Source: Actinomycetota bacterium (lineage in GTDB: Bacteria; Actinomycetota; Geothermincolia; Geothermincolales; RBG-13-55-18). From it: a DNA stretch of 50,902 bases. Location: assembly GCA_013178005.1 (NCBI GenBank), contig JABLXL010000024.1, positions 1-50,902 on the forward strand, given 5' to 3'. The stretch's first letter is position 1, and the number at the start of each line of letters is the position of its first letter. Made by a program: the position numbers and the translations under genes. Of this stretch, positions 16,366 through 24,293 are shown piece after piece. Below the pieces are notes generated by a model that saw only the letters and a list, made by a program, of their open reading frames with translations, did not search any database and had not been told where the DNA came from.

Positions 16366-16777
16366 ACGGCGTTTACGGCAGGTCGCGCCACCGGCGAACT
16401 CCGTCCCCTGGTTTTATCCCGGAAAAGTGGCATTATCCGGGGTCGCTTGGCGGGCACGCGGACTCGCCCTCTTCCCCGGCCTCCCTGAAAAGCTCAGTCG
16501 CTCATCGGCCGATGGCCATACCCGCGGCATTTCGCCCGCCGTTGGCCAACGCCGGTGAAATAAAAAGCTTTTCACTAAAGGCGTTTTTCCCGCGGCGCAA
16601 GTCCATTTTCACCCCTGTTCGACCGTGGCGCCGCCCTTTCCCCTAATCCCATATATTACCATATCAACGAGGTAACGGTTACTCACTTCGCCTGAACTTG
16701 GTTAAAGAGGGCATGAAGCTTATCCGATATTACTGACGTTGGAAGCAAGTCGCCGACACAACGGTGGGGTGATTGGA
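16366..16777. other. Gene-free stretch with two short palindromes
   Basis: CGTTGGCCAACG (16540-16551) is a perfect 12-bp palindrome. GTAAC-G-GTTAC (16672-16682), extendable to GAG...CTC, is a possible operator about 95 bases before the HAMP protein gene. I see no clear promoter pair or gene. Confidence 0.4.
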
Positions 16778-17716
16778 TTGAGCGATTTTAGCACGCATTC
16801 CTCCAGGACTTCCGGAAGGGCACGCATCCTCTACCTCGTGACCACCCTGGTGATCGCCGTTTTCGTCGTCTACGGCCTCGTGTCGTGGCTGACCTTTCGC
16901 GGCTCCCAGAGCCGCCTGATCGAAAAGAGCCGCGAGAAACTCATCCAGACCCAGGTACAAAGCATCACCTCCACGGCCGACTATCTCAGCTCCATCTTCA
17001 TCGCCATGTTCGAGGAAAAGCTGGACCAGTTGAAACCCGAGGAGATAGCCATAGCCCTCGCCAACCGGGAGATAACCGAGGCGCAGAAAGCCCTGGTGGA
17101 TGAGTTCAAGAAGGTGACGGAAAAGGGGTTGCAGGGGCAGGAGTTGCTGCTGGTCATCCTCATGCCCACACCCCTCAACCCCGAGCCCACGGTCATCATC
17201 TCCAGCGATGAAAACCTGATATACGAATGGAAGGTGCCCGATTACCTGGCCAAGGCCATAGATGAACGCGACTCCTATATCTGGATGGAGGAGGGCATCC
17301 CGGAACTCGACCTGCAGGGAGAATACGTCATGGTCATCAGCAGGTTCGACGACCAGGAAACCGGCAGCACCACCGCTAGCGTATCCGTGAAATCCATGAA
17401 GGAGGAGCTCGCTGACATCGAAGAATTCTTCGACCAGGAGAGGAGCCACATAAACCTGGTTCTGGGCGCGGTGGTCTTGGGCTCCGTGCTGGTCGTCTTC
17501 GTCATCACTTTCTTCGTCCTGAGCTACCTCATTCGCAAGCGCATAACCGAGCCGGTGGAGGAGCTCGCCGCGGCGGCGGGAGAGGTGATGGAGGGCAACC
17601 TGGACGTGGAGATAAAGGTACACCAGGGCGGCGAGTTCGATGTCCTGGAGCGCGCCTTCAAGGAGATGGTGGAGAGCTTCCGGAAATACATCGCCAGATC
17701 CGTCGGAGAGGATTGA
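16778..17716 (+). CDS. Membrane sensor protein with extracytoplasmic domain and HAMP but no output domain
   Basis: About 312 residues. TM1 (residues ~17-37) and TM2 (~226-252) enclose an extracytoplasmic region of ~185 residues that begins with a helical stretch and may be a PAS/Cache-like sensor. A HAMP domain follows (residues ~253-305: KRITEPVEEL ... GNLDVEIKV ... GEFDVLERAFKEM), and the protein stops some ten residues later. Such HAMP-only proteins lack a kinase, cyclase or MCP domain. TTG 16778 follows GGTGGGGTGA; an upstream in-frame ATG at 16739 has no site. The AT-rich island begins right after it, so a lost C-terminal output domain is possible. Confidence 0.78.
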   Translation: MSDFSTHSSRTSGRARILYLVTTLVIAVFVVYGLVSWLTFRGSQSRLIEKSREKLIQTQVQSITSTADYLSSIFIAMFEEKLDQLKPEEIAIALANREITEAQKALVDEFKKVTEKGLQGQELLLVILMPTPLNPEPTVIISSDENLIYEWKVPDYLAKAIDERDSYIWMEEGIPELDLQGEYVMVISRFDDQETGSTTASVSVKSMKEELADIEEFFDQERSHINLVLGAVVLGSVLVVFVITFFVLSYLIRKRITEPVEELAAAAGEVMEGNLDVEIKVHQGGEFDVLERAFKEMVESFRKYIARSVGED

Positions 17717-17844
17717 GAGACCCGCGTTCGAAAATAAACCGTCGAGCATGGAGGGGCGACATACACGCGCGGCAAGTTTATGTGCCACTTCTTATGGAAT
17801 GCAAAGATCGGTATTAGGACGCCTCAGCCAAATAAGAAGGCATA

Positions 17845-18447
17845 TTATATATCCATAGGATTATTCATATTTATCTCTTCGTATAATGCCCTCAAATCCG
17901 TGCACAGCTTTCTGAAAGACCGACATTTACGAAAAGCCAAATTGATGTCCATTCTCGCAGCAAGAGCTGGCTGATCGTCTACCTCAATATATCTTCTACC
18001 AATCATATTCCTTGACAAATGTTCTTTCGCCCCTCTGATGTTTTCTGGGTCTGCAGGGATTTCGGCATCAATACGAATTCCCCTTATCCCACGAAGGGAT
18101 GTCTTAGAACCAAGGAACCAAGCTTCGAATTCTCTATTAGCAATAACAACGCGAGTCGGAATATTTGTGCAGCGCCTGCATCTTCCTAGCAAATCCATAC
18201 CAAGCTCAACGGGGCAATCATCATCTGCATCGAGTAATACAAGGATGCAATCAATATTGCGTCGGTCTCTGACCAATAAACTGATTGCGTTTTCCAATTT
18301 ACCTTCTCTGACAATGCTATTGCGTGCTACCCGGAATGGCCTCGCAACTTCTACATAATCCAATTCAAGATACTCAAATATTCGCTGGAGTAAAATCCTG
18401 GTGGATTCAACCTCGGATCTCCCTTCTACAATCAGACCAATTACCAT
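17845..18447 (-). CDS. TOPRIM-like DUF4276-family protein, partner of the ATPase
   Basis: A 200-residue protein. An N-terminal IVEGRSEVE (Glu8) and a later ILVLLDADDDCP (Asp73-Asp76) are the Glu and DxD motifs of a TOPRIM fold, and REFEAWFLGS is the conserved DUF4276 motif. TOPRIM enzymes cut or rejoin nucleic acids with Mg2+. Its ATG overlaps the ATPase stop codon (TAATG), showing translational coupling. An ATPase followed by a separate TOPRIM subunit parallels OLD-family nucleases and PARIS-like systems (AriA ATPase plus AriB), so an anti-phage role is likely but inferred. The gene is much AT-richer than its surroundings, indicating transfer. I see no promoter of its own. Confidence 0.82.
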   Translation of the reverse strand: MVIGLIVEGRSEVESTRILLQRIFEYLELDYVEVARPFRVARNSIVREGKLENAISLLVRDRRNIDCILVLLDADDDCPVELGMDLLGRCRRCTNIPTRVVIANREFEAWFLGSKTSLRGIRGIRIDAEIPADPENIRGAKEHLSRNMIGRRYIEVDDQPALAARMDINLAFRKCRSFRKLCTDLRALYEEINMNNPMDI

Positions 18448-19670
18448 TATTGATAATCACTTTCGATCTTAGGTTGTCCAAATAGATTCAGGCGCTTGCT
18501 GAGATTTTGTGCAATCTCAAGATCGGGCTGAAGTTCATCAATTCTTAATAGTTCACCAGGGGTATATAACTTTTCTTTGATTGCTTCCTTGCTTGAATCC
18601 GCTAAAGGAGCAATTTTTGTATTCCCCTGTTCCATAATAACTACACGGATCTGTTCATCCTTAAGCTCTTTATAATCCAAAATATCGGGACTATGCGTGG
18701 TGATTAGAATCTGCTTTTCAAGAGATGCATCTCTGAGAACCTGCATTATTAATTCTGTAACTGCTGGATGTACCGTAGATTCTGGTTCTTCGATAGCAAC
18801 TAAAGAGGTTTTTCCAGATTGATATACCGCTAGAAGCAGGCCAAGAACTCTCAATGTCCCATCTGACATGTTTAAAGCTTCGAAAGTCCAGAGATTCCTT
18901 AAGCCGATATCTTGCTTGAATTGGAGTGTTTCCTTCTGACCGACTTGCCTATATTCTACCCTTTCAATGCCACTAGCTACTCTTGATAGCAATCTGCAAA
19001 TACGATCGTACTTATCTGTTGTCCTGGCTTCCTCGTACAATCTCTTTAGAATGGTAGCAGCATTACTTCCATCACGCTTAAGAAATTCTCCCGGATCAGG
19101 GCTCTGTAATTCGCGAATTTGGTTTGGGACTATTGAATAGAAGCGCATTCTTGATAGGAAGTCATACACTGGTCCAAACTCATCAGTTGCAGAAGCAGCA
19201 TAAAGGGCTAGCCTGCCTGGAGGCATCTTAGGTCTTATTCCAGATATCTCCTTTATAAATTCTCCTTTCTCAAGTTCATATTCATACTCATTCTGCATGA
19301 AGGGTTTAACATAACAGCGCTCTTTTGCAACATAGAAGTTTTCGCGGGGTTTTGCGGCAATCTCGAAACTATACTCTGCATAATCCCTATCTTTTAGGTT
19401 TAGGATTATACGAAAACCGATATTGGTTGGATGTCCCCCTGAACGTCTGCGTACTGCTCCAATTCCCCCTCTATTGGTAAAGGCATACTCAATTGATTCG
19501 GAAACACACTCCTGAACAAATGCTAGCGAATCAATGAAATTGCTCTTACCAGAACCATTTGGGCCTACAAATACCGTTAGAGGAGTCAGTTTGACCGTGG
19601 TTGGTGCAATGCTCTTATAGTTCCGTATCTGGACTTCTCTGATATATGACGAATCGAGATAATTCCTCAT
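18447..19670 (-). CDS. AAA ATPase of the RecF/OLD (AAA_21) type
   Basis: A 407-residue ABC/SMC-like ATPase. Walker A is FVGPNGSGKSN (residues ~34-44), the Q-loop region follows, a signature-like LNMSDGTLRVLGLL comes late, Walker B is LVAIEEPEST and the H-loop is ITTHSPDIL. A coiled middle section (~110-260) replaces the long SMC arms. These ATPases are the sensor or motor of defence modules (OLD, Septu, PARIS, Abi types). It is coupled to the TOPRIM gene downstream. ATG 19670 follows AGGGGTAGGG. The AT-rich upstream region (19671-19790) has several -10-like boxes but no unambiguous promoter. Low GC suggests recent acquisition. Confidence 0.9.
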   Translation of the reverse strand: MRNYLDSSYIREVQIRNYKSIAPTTVKLTPLTVFVGPNGSGKSNFIDSLAFVQECVSESIEYAFTNRGGIGAVRRRSGGHPTNIGFRIILNLKDRDYAEYSFEIAAKPRENFYVAKERCYVKPFMQNEYEYELEKGEFIKEISGIRPKMPPGRLALYAASATDEFGPVYDFLSRMRFYSIVPNQIRELQSPDPGEFLKRDGSNAATILKRLYEEARTTDKYDRICRLLSRVASGIERVEYRQVGQKETLQFKQDIGLRNLWTFEALNMSDGTLRVLGLLLAVYQSGKTSLVAIEEPESTVHPAVTELIMQVLRDASLEKQILITTHSPDILDYKELKDEQIRVVIMEQGNTKIAPLADSSKEAIKEKLYTPGELLRIDELQPDLEIAQNLSKRLNLFGQPKIESDYQ

Positions 19671-19790
19671 AACCCTACCCCTATGTCATATTAATTCGTT
19701 ATATGCATAATAGCTCTTATTAATTCAATATTTCAGTACTATTATCTTATCATCCTTTAGGATTGGACGAGGGTATTATAGCCCTCTGTA

Positions 19791-20870
19791 TTAGTAATGC
19801 AATGCTGCGTTTAAAAAAGGGGCAGCTGCGAACCGTGGACGCAAGCCCGCAGTTTCGACTGTGAAGAAGCGATATCGTCAAGCGCGTACAGCAGGTGGTC
19901 CTCGAGTTCGTCTAAGTCATCGGGTCTACCGTTGGCCAGGGCTCCCTTCATCTGTGACTATACGCCTTCGTCGGGGTTGAGCTCAGGGGCATAGGGAGGA
20001 AGGCACTCCAGGTGCAGACGAGGGCGGGAGCGCTCCAGGTCCTTCACCACCTTGGCCCGGTGGGTGTTGCTGTTGTCCCAGGTGACGATGAGGTGCCCAG
20101 GGACTGCCCGCAAGAGCCCGCACAGGAACCCCGCCGCGCCATCTGCGCGTATATCTTTTCGAGAGAGCTTGAAATAGAGAGACAGGTGTTTGCGTGCGGG
20201 GCTTACCGTAATCGCGGAGATGACGCTCAGGCGGCCGTGCGAGAAACGATGGACGGTTTTGTCGGGGTCAAGCCTCTGGGCGCCCAGGTGCGCCTGACCG
20301 AGGGGATGAGGAGAAAGCCCGATTCGTCTACGAAGGCTATGTGGGCGTGGAGCTTCTGGGCGGTTTTTTTACCCTGGGCCAATCATTCTTGACCCAGTCG
20401 GCTATTCTAGCCTCGTCGCGCTGCGACGATCTTCGCTCGGGCTTCTGGTGGCTCCAGCCCATCTGGTGAAGGAGCCTGCCGATGTGGTCGCGGTGGTAGC
20501 GTACACCGAATTTCTGCTCTATGACCTCGGCGACGCGGGCGGTCGTCCACAGGTCGGTGCGGTATCCTGCCTTGATCGGCCCCTCAAGCAGGATCTTCTC
20601 CAGGGCGCGCTTCTGCTTATCGGTCAGTTTGGGGGGCCTGCCCGAGGCCGTCTTGACCTTCAGCGCGTCACTCCCGCCACTGTCACGCATGTTCCTCCAG
20701 CGCATGACGGAAGAAGGGGCGCAGCCGAGCAGTCTGGCTACTTCGTTTAAGGACCGGTCCTCGTCGAGAAGTTCCAAAGCCCTGTTGCGCCGGTATTCCA
20801 ATACTTCCGCAGACCCTGCGACTCGCATGATAGACACCACCTCCTGGTATCTATCACATTGCATTACTTA
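19791..20870 (-). mobile_element. IS630-type insertion sequence, degenerate
   Basis: Short inverted ends AGTAATGCAATG (19793-19804) and CATTGCATTACT (20857-20868) bracket a single transposase gene. Preceding and following TA dinucleotides fit the TA target of IS630/Tc1-mariner elements. The element borders the AT-rich ATPase/TOPRIM island on one side only. The transposase is inactive, so the copy cannot move by itself. Confidence 0.75.
19811..20828 (-). pseudogene. IS630-family DDE transposase, inactivated
   Basis: The N-terminal part (HTH, then GYRTDLWTTARVAEVIE and MGWSHQKPERR) runs to a stop at 20337. A run of seven A's (20364-20370 on the plus strand as T's) allows a -1 shift into a frame encoding FVDESGF, RTWAPRG and so on, a translational shift known in this IS family. 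Two further lesions look like true damage: a second frame change near 20250-20270, before FSHGRLSVISAITVSP, and TAG replacing the Trp expected after NPDEGV (19958-19960). The catalytic residues D...D (VTWDNSNTHRA)...E remain recognisable. The reading frame after the nonsense codon continues 49 codons to 19811. Start ATG 20828 follows GGAGG. Confidence 0.85.
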
Positions 20871-21120
20871 TGCAGCCGTCAATAAATAGCGTTGCAAGTT
20901 CGTTGCAGCCATGCGTAAATCCCGCTTCGCCGCGCGCCATCCGGCCTTCCGCCAATGGTATGGGTGGAGCATCGCGGTCGGAACGGCGAACCTCGACGGC
21001 ATGGCTGTGATATCATTTCACCCGAAGGGGATAGAGGCCATGGCGCGGAAAGCCCTCCCGTCAGCGTCGTATGAGGCGGGGTCGCTGATCGGCGCCGCGA
21101 GGAAAGGTCCTGGAAGCCGC

Positions 21121-21933
21121 ATGGATAAAGCCAACGCCAGGGGAACTTACAAGTGGGACGCCGCCGATTACCGCGACAGCTCCTCCCAGCAGAAGAAATG
21201 GGGGCGGGAGCTGCTCTCCAAGCTGGGCCTCCGCGGCGACGAATATGTCCTCGACATCGGCTGCGGCGACGGCGTTCTGACCGCGGAGATAGCAGAGCTC
21301 GTGCCCGGGGGGCGCGTGGTGGGCATCGACAGCTCGCCGGAGATGATCGACCTGGCGCGCGAGAGCTACCCGCCCCGGGATTACCCCAATCTTTCCTGGG
21401 AGGTTATGGACGCCATGGAGATCCGCTTCGAGAACGCCTTCGACGTCGCCTTCTCCAACGCCGCGCTGCACTGGGTGCCCGACCAGCTCGAGGTGTTGCG
21501 GGGCGTAAAGCGCTCCCTCAAGCCCGGAGGAAGGGCGCTCTTCCAGCTGGGGGGAAGGGGAAACGCCTCGAACGTGGTGCGAGCCCTCGCAGAACTGCTC
21601 GCGCGCGGAGACTGGGGCCGCTATTTCGAGGATCTTCGCCTGCCCTACCGTTTCTGCTCTCCGGAGGAGTACCAGGCGTGGTTGGGGGAGGCCGGGCTGG
21701 TTCCCGTGCGCGTGGAGTTGGTTCCCAAGGACATGGTCCACGAGGGACGCGAGGGCCTGGAGGGGTGGATCCGCACCACCTGGCTGCCTTTCACGCAATG
21801 CGTGCCCGAGGAGAGGAGGGAAGAATTCGTCGCCCTGCTCGCCTCCTGCTACCTCGAGCTCTATCCCCCCGACGAGAACGGCATGGTGCACGTGAACGCC
21901 GTGCGCCTGGAGGTCGAGGCGCAGAAAACCTAG
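21121..21933 (+). CDS. SAM-dependent methyltransferase, trans-aconitate methyltransferase-like
   Basis: A 270-residue class I methyltransferase. SAM motif I is VLDIGCGDGVLTAEIA, followed by GIDSSPEMIDLAR (acidic ribose-binding residue), and FDVAFSNAALHWV with LKPGG, the pattern of Tam/UbiE-type enzymes. These methylate small carboxylic acids or lipids. ATG 21121 is chosen as the point where the conserved domain begins (KWDAADYRDSSSQQ); an in-frame ATG at 21040 with AAGGGGATAGAGG would add 27 residues of low-complexity leader. It is alone between the IS630 copy and the fetAB cassette. The substrate is unknown. Confidence 0.85.
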   Translation: MDKANARGTYKWDAADYRDSSSQQKKWGRELLSKLGLRGDEYVLDIGCGDGVLTAEIAELVPGGRVVGIDSSPEMIDLARESYPPRDYPNLSWEVMDAMEIRFENAFDVAFSNAALHWVPDQLEVLRGVKRSLKPGGRALFQLGGRGNASNVVRALAELLARGDWGRYFEDLRLPYRFCSPEEYQAWLGEAGLVPVRVELVPKDMVHEGREGLEGWIRTTWLPFTQCVPEERREEFVALLASCYLELYPPDENGMVHVNAVRLEVEAQKT

Positions 21934-22181
21934 GGGAGAAAGTCTGCATCGGGGCTTTCCGTTCCCGAGACCGGCGGATTCCCATAAAACAGAAGACCCC
22001 GGGCGTGGCGCAAGCGCGCGGGCGAACGAGGCCCCTCCGTCACTCACGGTTCCCGGCAGCGCCCGGCGCCACCAACCAGCGGCGCCTCGTTCCTCGAGAT
22101 ATAGTGCCGGCCGCGCCTCCGCCGCCCTTCGTGGCATCGCCTCCGCTGAAGCCCTTCACCGTGGGAAAGTTCGCGGAAGCT

Positions 22182-22994
22182 TTACGAGGGCCCTCGGCGT
22201 TTGGCTCGGAACGCGTCCCTTCTCATGTTCCCATAGGCGTCGAAGCTCACCCCCAGGGCCAGGAGCAGCGTCAGGGCTACGGTGAGCGAGACGCATACAA
22301 AGATGGCGATGACGATGGCGATCTGGTAGCGCACCGCGAGGAGCGGAGGTTCCCCGCTCAGGATCTGGCCGGTCATCATCCCCGGCAGGAACACCAATCC
22401 CATGGTGGCCATGTTGGCCAGCGCGGGCTTGAGGGCCATGGCCATTCCCCTGCGGAGGTGGTCCGATAAGGCCTCGAATCGCGTTGCCCCCAGGGCCAGG
22501 CGGTACTGGTACCTTTTCTCGTCGCGGGCAAGGCTCTTGAAGAAATCCCCCACTCCCACGATGACGCCGCCGAGGGAATTCCCGAGCAGCATGCCGGTGA
22601 TGGCAATCGCGTACCTCGCCTCGAGCAGGTTGTCCAGGCCGATGACCAGCCCGTTGAAATAGGCCAGCACCAGCGATGCCGAGACCAGGAAGGACGCCAG
22701 CACTATCCATATATAGACGCGGTACCTCAACCCCGTGCTTCCCACCACCGAAAGCGCGGCGAATGCCACCATCAACAGCAACCATGCCGCGTTTACCAGG
22801 GGCTTGTCCCAATCGAAGATGTACACGAGGAAGACGCCTACCAGCAGCAACTGAGCGGTCATCCTCGCCGCCGACCACAACAGGGAGCCGACGAGCTTGA
22901 CGCGTAGCATGAGGAAAAGAACCAGGGGGACAACGAGCAGGAGGAAGGCGAGCCCCAGCGACCACCAGGATATGCCCTGCGCGCCCACGCTCAA
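22182..22994 (-). CDS. fetB: ABC transporter permease, FetB/YbbM (UPF0014) family
   Basis: A 270-residue integral membrane protein with about seven hydrophobic segments. The cytoplasmic loop RYQYRLALGATRFEALSDHLRRGMAMALKPALANMATMGLVFLPGMMTGQILSG is the family hallmark (read here only as order of residues ALGAT, then LPGMMTGQILSG). E. coli FetAB exports iron under oxidative stress. It starts with TTG 22994, sharing TTGA with the FetA stop codon, so the two are translationally coupled. The last gene of the PadR-fetA-fetB operon. Confidence 0.88.
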   Translation of the reverse strand: MSVGAQGISWWSLGLAFLLLVVPLVLFLMLRVKLVGSLLWSAARMTAQLLLVGVFLVYIFDWDKPLVNAAWLLLMVAFAALSVVGSTGLRYRVYIWIVLASFLVSASLVLAYFNGLVIGLDNLLEARYAIAITGMLLGNSLGGVIVGVGDFFKSLARDEKRYQYRLALGATRFEALSDHLRRGMAMALKPALANMATMGLVFLPGMMTGQILSGEPPLLAVRYQIAIVIAIFVCVSLTVALTLLLALGVSFDAYGNMRRDAFRAKRRGPS

Positions 22995-23614
22995 TCACCC
23001 AGTTTGACGACCCGCATGCCGTCGGCGCGCAGCCAGGTCTCGTCATGTGAAACCGCGAGAACCGTTGCCGCCTCCAGGGTGCTGAAATACCCCACGATCC
23101 TCGCTTTCATCTCCAGGTCGACGGTGGAGGTCGCCTCGTCCAGGAGGAAGACGTCCCTTCCCAGCGCAACGGCCAGGGCGAGGGCGAGCCTCTGCTTCTC
23201 GCCGCCCGAGAGGTCGGCCATCTCCTTGTCGAGAAGATCACGGCCCAGCTCCAGCCAGTCCATGGTGACGCGCATTTTCTCCCGGCTTCTCCCACAGGCC
23301 TGGTTTGCCTTGATGGAAAAGGCCCATTCCAGGAAATCGCCCGCCTTGCCGTCGGAGATATCCAGGTCCTGGCTGACGTATGCCACCCTCCTGCGCACCT
23401 CCCAAACGGTCTTGCGGTCCACCTCCCTCCCGTCGAAAAAGACAGCTCCCGTTTCCGGGCGGACAAAACCCAGCAACATCTTCAGGACGGACGACTTGCC
23501 CGTTCCGGACTTGCCGTAGATGATAACCTTCTCCCCCCTGCCCACCTCCAAGCCGAAGCTCTTGAGCACCGGCTGCCCGGCGGGCGAGAAGCCGACGTTC
23601 TCATACCTGATCAC
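22991..23614 (-). CDS. fetA: ABC transporter ATPase, FetA-like
   Basis: A 207-residue ATPase with Walker A GKSGTGKS (residues ~34-41), signature LSGGEKQR, Walker B VFLLDEATST and H-loop VSHD. The short length and absence of extra domains match FetA/YbbL. It pairs with the permease encoded immediately after it. GTG 23614 lies right after AGGAGGCCG and overlaps the PadR stop codon by two bases. The presumed function is metal (iron) efflux driven by ATP; the substrate is taken from the family and not shown by sequence. Regulation is through the PadR gene's promoter. Confidence 0.9.
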   Translation of the reverse strand: MIRYENVGFSPAGQPVLKSFGLEVGRGEKVIIYGKSGTGKSSVLKMLLGFVRPETGAVFFDGREVDRKTVWEVRRRVAYVSQDLDISDGKAGDFLEWAFSIKANQACGRSREKMRVTMDWLELGRDLLDKEMADLSGGEKQRLALALAVALGRDVFLLDEATSTVDLEMKARIVGYFSTLEAATVLAVSHDETWLRADGMRVVKLGD

Positions 23615-23970
23615 CGGCCTCCTCTCCCTCTTTTCCCGTCCCGGCGTGCCACCGGGGCGTCCTCCTCCGAGAGCACCTCGTTCACGAGCTCCCGGATCTT
23701 GTCTTTCGACGCCCTGAGGGCCTGTTTTCCTTTCCCGGTGAGCGTGTAGTACCTCCTGGCCTTGCCTTCGACAACTTCCCGGCTGGACCTCAGGTAACCC
23801 TGCTCCTCGAGGGCATGGAGCACCGGGTAGAGTGTCCCGGGGCTCATCCGGTAACCGTGCCTGGCGAGTTCCTCCATCAACCACTGTCCGTACACCGGCT
23901 TCTCGGAAGCATGGTGCAGGATGTGTATTTTTATAAATCCCAGAAAGAACTGCCTGTCCACGTCAAGCAT
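23611..23970 (-). CDS. PadR-family regulator of the fetAB-like operon
   Basis: A 119-residue winged-helix protein: FIKIHILHHASEKPVYGQWLMEEL, then MSPGTLYPVLHALEEQGYL and ARRYYTLTGKGKQAL, followed by a dimerisation helix and a basic tail. It is first in an operon with the ATPase and permease, and its stop overlaps the ATPase start. The promoter carries a double overlapping inverted repeat exactly at the predicted transcription start, so autorepression of the whole operon is likely. ATG 23970 follows AAAGG. Linking PadR to a FetAB-type exporter is unusual compared with E. coli, where the locus is regulated by oxidative stress; the inducing ligand is unknown. Confidence 0.88.
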   Translation of the reverse strand: MLDVDRQFFLGFIKIHILHHASEKPVYGQWLMEELARHGYRMSPGTLYPVLHALEEQGYLRSSREVVEGKARRYYTLTGKGKQALRASKDKIRELVNEVLSEEDAPVARRDGKRGRGGR

Positions 23971-23971
23971 T

Positions 23972-24001
23972 ATATCGCCTTTCGATATCGGTTTTCGATA
24001 T
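23972..24001. promoter_or_regulatory. Double overlapping inverted-repeat operator
   Basis: ATATCG-N5-CGATAT (23972-23988) and ATATCG-N5-CGATAT (23985-24001) overlap by sharing ATCG bases in the middle, giving two dimer sites out of one 30-bp sequence. It covers the predicted start of transcription and touches the -10 box. Confidence 0.7.
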
Positions 24002-24028
24002 TATAGCCGGGAGCCGAAAGACCGTCAA
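24000..24028 (-). promoter_or_regulatory. Promoter of the PadR-fetA-fetB operon
   Basis: On the minus strand TTGACG (24028-24023), 17 bases, and a perfect TATAAT (24005-24000). Transcription should start near 23993, inside the operator. Confidence 0.8.
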
Positions 24029-24293
24029 CCGGGAAAGCGAGAAAGCTGGCCGTCCCCCCAACCGCGGGAATGACCATCCGGTGGATACCGAGTGGGCTTG
24101 TCGCCACACGTACTCACCGCACGCCAGCCGGCCTGCGGCGCCCGAAGGATCGTGAGCGGGAACCCGGGAGGTCCGGATACCCGCCACACCCCAGGCCGGC
24201 GCCCTCCCGGCGTCGCGGCGCATGGAAAGATCTGGTTGCTTTACGTTTTTCCTTCGCGCGCCCCTAAAGGCCGAATACGGCTTTTCCCCTATC
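24029..24293. other. Gene-free stretch between pruA stop and the fetAB promoter
   Basis: Nothing coding is apparent. I did not find a hairpin followed by a T-run for either gene. Together with the promoter and operator at 23971-24028 it makes up the 323-base gap. Confidence 0.4.
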
